In this document: one piece after another, positions 32,786 through 38,870 of the stretch | How the letters are laid out: each line of letters opens with the position of its first letter | Position numbering within the stretch: position 1 is the first letter of the stretch | Assembly: GCF_029335315.1 (NCBI RefSeq) | Contig: NZ_JARJLT010000383.1 | Span: 1-38,870, forward strand | Direction of reading: 5' to 3' | From: Pseudomonas citronellolis | GTDB taxonomy: Bacteria > Pseudomonadota > Gammaproteobacteria > Pseudomonadales > Pseudomonadaceae | Length of the DNA: 38,870 nt | Program-made: the position numbers and the translations under genes | The notes under the pieces: model-generated | Database searches by the model: none | What the model was told of the DNA's origin: nothing | Seen by the model: only the letters and a program-made list of their open reading frames with translations

Positions 32786-33949
32786 TCAGCGGGTTTCGTT
32801 GAACAGCTCGCGGCCGATCAGCATGCGGCGGATCTCGCTGGTGCCGGCGCCGATCTCGTAGAGCTTGGCGTCGCGCAGCAGGCGGCCGGCCGGGTACTCG
32901 TTGGTGTAGCCGTTGCCGCCGAGCAGTTGGATGGTGTCCAGGGCCATCTTGGTGGCCATCTCGGCGGTGTAGAGGATCACCGCGGCGGCGTCCTTGCGCG
33001 ACTCCTCGCCGCGGTCGCAGGCCTTGGCCACGTTGTACAGGTAGGACTTGGAGGCGTTCATGCCGGCGTACATGTCGGCCAGCTTGCCCTGCACCAGCTG
33101 GAATTCGCCGATCGACTGCTTGAACTGCTGGCGCTCGTGCACGTAGGGCAGCACCACGTCCATGCAGGCGGTCATGATCCCGGTCGGGCCGCCGGAGAGC
33201 ACGGTGCGTTCGTAGTCCAGGCCGCTCATCAGCACGGCCACGCCACGGCCTTCGGCGCCGAGGATGTTTTCCTCCGGCACTTCGACGTCCTCGAACACCA
33301 GTTCGCAGGTGTTGGAACCGCGCATGCCCAGCTTGTCCAGCTTCTGGTGGCGGGAGAAGCCCTTGAAGTCGCGCTCGACGATGAACGCGGTCATCCCGCG
33401 CGAGCCGGCGTTGACGTCGGTCTTGGCGTAGATCACGTAGGTGTTGGCGTCCGGGCCGTTGGTGATCCACATCTTGTTGCCGTTGAGCACATAGCGGTCG
33501 CCCTTCTTCTCGGCGCGCAGCTTCATCGACACGACGTCGGAACCGGCGTTGGGCTCGCTCATCGCCAGCGCGCCGACGTGTTCGCCGGAGCACAGCTTGG
33601 GCAGGTACTTCTGCTTCTGCTCGTGGGTGCCGTTCTTGCGGATCTGGTTGAGGCACAGGTTCGAGTGGGCACCGTAGGACAGGCCGACCGAGGCGGACGC
33701 GCGGCTGATCTCCTCCATCGCCACCACGTGGGCCAGGTAGCCCATGTTGGTGCCGCCGTACTCCTCTTCCACGGTCATGCCCAGCAGGCCCATGTCGCCG
33801 AACTTGCGCCACATGTCCATGGGGAACTCGTTGTCGCGGTCGATCTGCGCCGCACGCGGGGCCAGCTCGGCCTGGGCGAACTGATGGACGGAATCCCGCA
33901 GCATGTCGATGGTTTCGCCGAGGCCGAAGTTGAGGGACGGGTAGCTCAT
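32786..33949 (-). CDS. liuA: Isovaleryl-CoA dehydrogenase
   Basis: FAD flavoenzyme (387 aa) oxidising isovaleryl-CoA to 3-methylcrotonyl-CoA, the first dedicated step of the pathway. Acyl-CoA dehydrogenase motifs are present: [16 protein letters not shown] near 128-143, [12 protein letters not shown] near 161-172, and [15 protein letters not shown]. The catalytic base is Glu247 in [12 protein letters not shown], the position used by isovaleryl-CoA dehydrogenases (within helix G, earlier than in most acyl-CoA dehydrogenases). The C-terminus has [20 protein letters not shown]. It is the first structural gene after liuR, 40 bp away. Confidence 0.95.
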   Translation of the reverse strand: MSYPSLNFGLGETIDMLRDSVHQFAQAELAPRAAQIDRDNEFPMDMWRKFGDMGLLGMTVEEEYGGTNMGYLAHVVAMEEISRASASVGLSYGAHSNLCLNQIRKNGTHEQKQKYLPKLCSGEHVGALAMSEPNAGSDVVSMKLRAEKKGDRYVLNGNKMWITNGPDANTYVIYAKTDVNAGSRGMTAFIVERDFKGFSRHQKLDKLGMRGSNTCELVFEDVEVPEENILGAEGRGVAVLMSGLDYERTVLSGGPTGIMTACMDVVLPYVHERQQFKQSIGEFQLVQGKLADMYAGMNASKSYLYNVAKACDRGEESRKDAAAVILYTAEMATKMALDTIQLLGGNGYTNEYPAGRLLRDAKLYEIGAGTSEIRRMLIGRELFNETR

Positions 33950-33989
33950 GGTTGCACCTATTTCTTGTACTTGGATGAGGGGAGGGCGC

Positions 33990-34388
33990 TCACACGGTGG
34001 CGCGTTGCTTCTTCTCGGTGTCGGCGAGGGCCGCCAGGCAGCGTTCCTCGGCCGTGTCCAGTTCCAGCTTCATCTGCTCGATGTCGAGCATCTGCTGTTC
34101 CAGCTGCGCGCGACGCGCGGCGATCTTGCCCATGAAGGTCTCGAGCTGCTTGCGGTTGTCGCTGCTGGGGTCGTAGAGGTCGATCAGCTCCTTGCACTCG
34201 GCCAGCGAGAAACCGATGCGCTTGCCGCGCAGGATCAGCTTCAGCGCCACCAGGTCCTTGGGGCTGTAGATGCGCTCCTGGCCGCGACGCTCGGGGCTGA
34301 GCATGCCCTGCTCCTCGTAGAAGCGGATGGCGCGGGTGGTGACGTCCAGTTCGCGGGCCAGTTCGGAAATGCTGTAGGTGGTTGCCAT
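33990..34388 (-). CDS. liuR: MerR-family regulator of the liu operon
   Basis: DNA-binding regulator (132 aa) with an N-terminal MerR winged helix ([26 protein letters not shown] near 5-30, then [24 protein letters not shown]) and a C-terminal dimerisation coiled coil ([24 protein letters not shown]). It lacks the cysteine pattern of metal-sensing MerR proteins, in line with an organic effector such as a branched-chain acyl-CoA. I start at the ATG at 34388; an upstream in-frame start would place the operator inside the coding region. It heads the minus-strand liu cluster and probably autoregulates through the palindrome upstream. Confidence 0.93.
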   Translation of the reverse strand: MATTYSISELARELDVTTRAIRFYEEQGMLSPERRGQERIYSPKDLVALKLILRGKRIGFSLAECKELIDLYDPSSDNRKQLETFMGKIAARRAQLEQQMLDIEQMKLELDTAEERCLAALADTEKKQRATV

Positions 34389-34410
34389 CGGGCTTGCTCG
34401 TTCGTTTACC

Positions 34411-34447
34411 TTTACGTTAACGTAAACCTGCGTCGAGGGACTGTCAA
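34411..34447 (-). promoter_or_regulatory. liuR promoter with LiuR-type operator over the -10 box
   Basis: On the minus strand a perfect -35 box TTGACA (34442-34447) is followed, after exactly 17 bases, by TACGTT (34419-34424) as -10. The perfect 16-base palindrome TTTACGTTAACGTAAA (34411-34426) covers the -10. This layout predicts repression of the liu transcript by LiuR when no inducer is bound. The palindrome resembles reported LiuR sites. Confidence 0.8.
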
Positions 34448-34545
34448 TCACTTCGCCGCCAACCGGCTGGCCCGCTAATTGCGTGCGTTGCCGGCCAACC
34501 GAGCGTCCTCTTTACTGAAGGGGAGGACGGGTGTAGACAGTCCCT
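34436..34545. repeat. Ten-base inverted repeat, arms 100 bp apart
   Basis: AGGGACTGTC (34436-34445) and GACAGTCCCT (34536-34545) are perfectly inverted with start points 100 bp apart, flanking the sigma-54-type promoter at 34468. The left arm overlaps the liuR -35. They could be paired activator sites for looping; chance is possible for ten bases. Confidence 0.5.
34468..34482 (+). promoter_or_regulatory. Sigma-54 (-24/-12) promoter candidate
   Basis: TGGCCCGCTAATTGC has GG and GC separated by ten bases and matches the consensus TGGCACG-N4-TTGC at all but one fixed position. It points to the sigma-54 activator gene starting 124 bp downstream, suggesting autoactivation or activation by another enhancer-binding protein. 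Confidence 0.7.
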
Positions 34546-34560
34546 GACCAGCCTGAGCGT

Positions 34561-34585
34561 CCCGCGTGGCGATGCACCGCGCGGG
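34561..34585 (+). repeat. Hairpin in the 5' leader of the sigma-54 activator gene
   Basis: CCCGCGTGG and CCGCGCGGG form nine pairs (one G-U) around a seven-base loop, ending about 20 bp before the start codon. It could limit access to the ribosome site. No terminator-like U-run follows. Confidence 0.5.
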
Positions 34586-34605
34586 CAAGCGGAGCCGAGA
34601 TCGAC

Positions 34606-36506
<1,901 letters not shown>

Positions 36507-36507
<1 letters not shown>

Positions 36508-38240
36508 TGTTCTTCACCCGCCTGATCGACAGCGACGACCCCAAGGCCCTGAAGAACGCGCTGCACTGGCTGTACGGCTTCGTCCGCCCGCAGCGCCTGG
36601 CCATTTTCGGCCTGCTCGGGCTGGCGCTGTGCGCCTCGCTGCTGGCCCTGGCGCAACCCTGGCTGACCAAGCTGCTGATCGACGACGGCCTGCTGGCGCG
36701 CAACTTCCCGACCCTGGCGCTGCTGGCCGGGGCGATGATCGTGGTCGGGCTGCTCGGCACGGTGCTTTCCGGGGTCAACCGCTACCTGCACACGCGGCTT
36801 TCCGGGCGCATCCTGTTCGCCCTGCGCGACGCGCTGTACCGCCACCTGCAGACGCTTTCGCCGACCTTCTTCGCCCGCCGGCGCATCGGCGACCTGATGT
36901 CGCGGCTGGACGGCGACGTCGCCGAGATCCAGCGCTTCGCGGTGGACTCGCTGTTCTCGGCGGTGTCCAGCGTGATCGGCCTGGTCGGCTCGCTGGCGCT
37001 GCTGCTGACTCTGAGCTGGAAGCTGTCGCTGCTGGTGGCCGTGCTGATCCCGCTGGACGTGCTCTGGCTGCGCTGGATGCGCAAGAAGGTCGAGCGCGAG
37101 GCGCGCCAGCTGCGCGAGCGCTCGGCCGACCTGTCGTCGTTCTTCGTCGAGACCCTGCCGGCGATGAAGTTCATCCAGTCCGCCGGCCAGCAGGGCCGCG
37201 AGGCCGGGCGCCTGGAAGGCCTGGGGCAGGGCTACCTGGGCCAGCTGCTGCGCCTGCAACTCACCGAATTCTTCACCCAGGCGCTGCCGGGGACGCTGAT
37301 GTCGCTGTCGCGCGCCTGCGCCTTCCTGGTCGGCGGCTACTGGGTGGTGCAGGGCACCTGGCAGCTGGGCTCGCTGATCGCTTTCTCCACCTACCTGGGC
37401 ATGGCCATCGGCCCGGTGCAGAGCCTGCTCGGCCTGTACGTGGCGCTGCAACGCATGACCGTCAGCCTGGGCCGGGTGATGGAGCTGCGCGGCGAGGCGC
37501 CGGGCGTCGCCAGCCCGGCCAATCCCAGGCCGATGCCGACGTGCGGCGAGCTGCGCCTGGAAAACCTCGGCTTCAGCCACGCCGGGCGCGGCCAGCCGGT
37601 GCTGCAAGACCTCAACGCGTGCATCCCGGTGGGCCGCAAGGTGGCCCTGAGCGGGCCGTCGGGGGTCGGCAAATCGACGCTGATCGACCTACTGCAACGC
37701 TTCTACGACCCGGAGCAGGGGCGCATCCTGCTCGACGGCGTGGACCTGCGCGAGCTGGACCTGTTCGAGCTGCGCCGACGCATCGCCGTGGTCAGCCAGG
37801 AACTGGTGCTGTTCCGTGGCAGCCTGGCCGACAACCTGTCCTACAGCGCGCCCCACGTCAGCCGCGCGGAGATCGAGCGGGTCGCCGCCCTGGCCCAGCT
37901 CGACAGCCTGATCGCCAGCCTCCCCGAGGGCCTCGACAGCCCCCTGGGCGAACGCGGCCAGCAGCTTTCCGGCGGGCAGAAGCAGCGCATCGCCATCGCC
38001 CGCGCGCTGCTCCAGGACCCGCTGATCCTGATCCTCGACGAAGCCACCTCGCAGGTGGACGAAAGCACCGAGCGCGAAGTGATCGCCGCCATCGACCGGC
38101 TGTTCGCCGGGCGCACGCGCATCCTCGTCAGCCACCGCCCCTCGACCCTGGCCGAGGCCGACCTGCGCCTGGAGCTGCAGGACGGCCGCCTGAGCGTGCG
38201 CGAGGTGCCGCGGGTGGTCGTGGGAGGGCAGGGTGGCTGA
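36507..38240 (+). CDS. qhpF: ABC exporter, QhpF-like (fused membrane and ATPase domains)
   Basis: Half-size ABC exporter of the MsbA/peptide-export type (577 aa) that would work as a homodimer. Six membrane helices lie in residues 1 to about 310. The nucleotide-binding domain has Walker A GPSGVGKST, Q-loop VVSQELVLF, signature LSGGQKQR, Walker B LILILDEAT and the switch histidine in LVSHRPS. It has no peptidase C39 domain at its N-terminus; instead a separate subtilase gene overlaps its 3' end. In quinohemoprotein amine dehydrogenase maturation, QhpF exports the crosslinked gamma subunit QhpC and QhpE is a subtilisin-like protease. The pairing here supports that identity, but the dehydrogenase genes are outside the window. 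Confidence 0.8.
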
Positions 38241-38870
38241 GGTATTGGTGGGCGTGGTCGACAGTGGCCATGCCGAGAACCAGGCCGGCGCGGTGCTGGT
38301 GGGCCGGCGATTCTTCCTGACCGACGAAGGCGTGGACGGTGGTGACCTGCTGGACGACGCCCTTGGTCATGGTTCGGCTGTGCTGCAAGCCATCCTCTCC
38401 CGTGCCCCGCAAGCGCGCTTCCAGGTGGCCCAGGTGTTCGACGGGCGCGGCGTGACCAGCCCATTGCAGATCGCCGCCGCGTTGCGCTGGCTGGGCGAGC
38501 GGGGTGTGCGCCTGGTCAACCTGAGCCTGGGCGTGCGCCAGGACCGGCCGATCCTCCGCGAGGCCATCGCCGAGCTGGTGGCGGCCGGCGTGCTGGTCTG
38601 TGCGTCCAGCCCCGCGCGCGGCGAACCGGTGTTTCCGGCGGCCTATCCCGGCGTGCTGCGGGTGACCGGCGATGCGCGTTGTGGCGAGGGCGAGTGGTCG
38701 TGGTTGAACAGCCCGCAGGCGGACTTCGGCGCGGCCGTGCGGGTGGCCGGGCAGGCCGGCGCCAGCCTGGGTTGCGCGGCGTTCTGTGGGCACCTGGCAG
38801 GTTTGCTGGGGGAGCGGCCGGGGGTGTCGAATGCGGAGTTGCTGGAATTGATGCGGGAGGGGGCTTTGTA
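38233..38870 (+). CDS. qhpE: Cytoplasmic subtilisin-like protease, QhpE-like, runs to window end
   Basis: Compact S8-family protease (212 codons visible). The triad is Asp10 in VVDSGH, His46 in GHGSAV and Ser178 in GASLGCAAF, with the family segment VNLSLG between. There is no signal peptide and no prodomain, so it should act in the cytoplasm. This fits a maturation protease that removes a leader peptide, as reported for QhpE in quinohemoprotein amine dehydrogenase biosynthesis. The oxyanion-hole asparagine motif of classical subtilases (AAGN) is not evident; the region reads CASSPARG. The start is GTG at 38233-38235, overlapping the exporter gene by eight bases, with GGAGGG upstream. The last two bases of the window are TA, so the next codon may be a stop or a tyrosine. 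Confidence 0.8.
   Translation, partial: MAEVLVGVVDSGHAENQAGAVLVGRRFFLTDEGVDGGDLLDDALGHGSAVLQAILSRAPQARFQVAQVFDGRGVTSPLQIAAALRWLGERGVRLVNLSLGVRQDRPILREAIAELVAAGVLVCASSPARGEPVFPAAYPGVLRVTGDARCGEGEWSWLNSPQADFGAAVRVAGQAGASLGCAAFCGHLAGLLGERPGVSNAELLELMREGAL

Overview
The window is high-GC DNA (roughly two-thirds G+C by eye) with the gene set, codon style and REP elements of a Pseudomonas from around the P. aeruginosa / P. citronellolis / P. nitroreducens group. It carries mexEF-oprN-type efflux genes, a complete liuRABDC-liuE leucine/isovalerate cluster in the pseudomonad order, a YbiT-type ABC-F ATPase, and the start of what looks like a quinohemoprotein amine dehydrogenase (qhp/pea) maturation cluster. 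The species assignment is inference; nothing in the window fixes it.

Layout, left to right. (1) 1-9310: the 3' part of a magnesium P-type ATPase (mgtA), two tandem paralogous exported alpha/beta hydrolases, ybiT (TTG start), a membrane-anchored GGEEF diguanylate cyclase, and a Rieske-ferredoxin/FAD-reductase fusion. (2) 9477-16754: a probable catabolic locus of unknown substrate. It holds a VOC protein, a 56-aa peptide, a LuxR-type regulator and a KshA-like Rieske oxygenase. The oxygenase is divergent from an operon of SDR dehydrogenase, HSL-type esterase, a RibBA-like protein with both active sites eroded, and an Old Yellow Enzyme with a four-cysteine motif. The divergent promoter region holds a nested inverted repeat. 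(3) 16784-20760: a visibly lower-GC island with three colicin/pyocin-type HNH DNase-immunity modules. One toxin is full length with a PAAR domain, so it is probably delivered by type VI secretion. The other two are orphan toxin C-termini with their immunity genes. The island also has a 171-bp direct repeat, an IS66 tnpB scrap and small membrane-peptide ORFs.

(4) 20769-26880: a mexEF-oprN-type RND operon with a strong terminator and a nod-box-like site upstream, but no adjacent mexT. (5) 26966-34447: the liu genes on the minus strand, from liuR (34388) down to liuE (27147). They convert isovaleryl-CoA to acetyl-CoA plus acetoacetate. Palindromic hairpins and REP elements surround liuE, and a palindrome overlaps the liuR -10 box. 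(6) 34468-38870: a sigma-54-type promoter sequence, an AcoR-like sigma-54 activator, an ABC exporter (QhpF-like) and a cytoplasmic subtilase (QhpE-like) that runs into the window end.

The most interesting items are the oxygenase/OYE/degenerate-RibBA locus and the polymorphic DNase-immunity reservoir. No tRNA, rRNA or CRISPR array was seen. Motifs and repeats were read by eye; no database search was possible.
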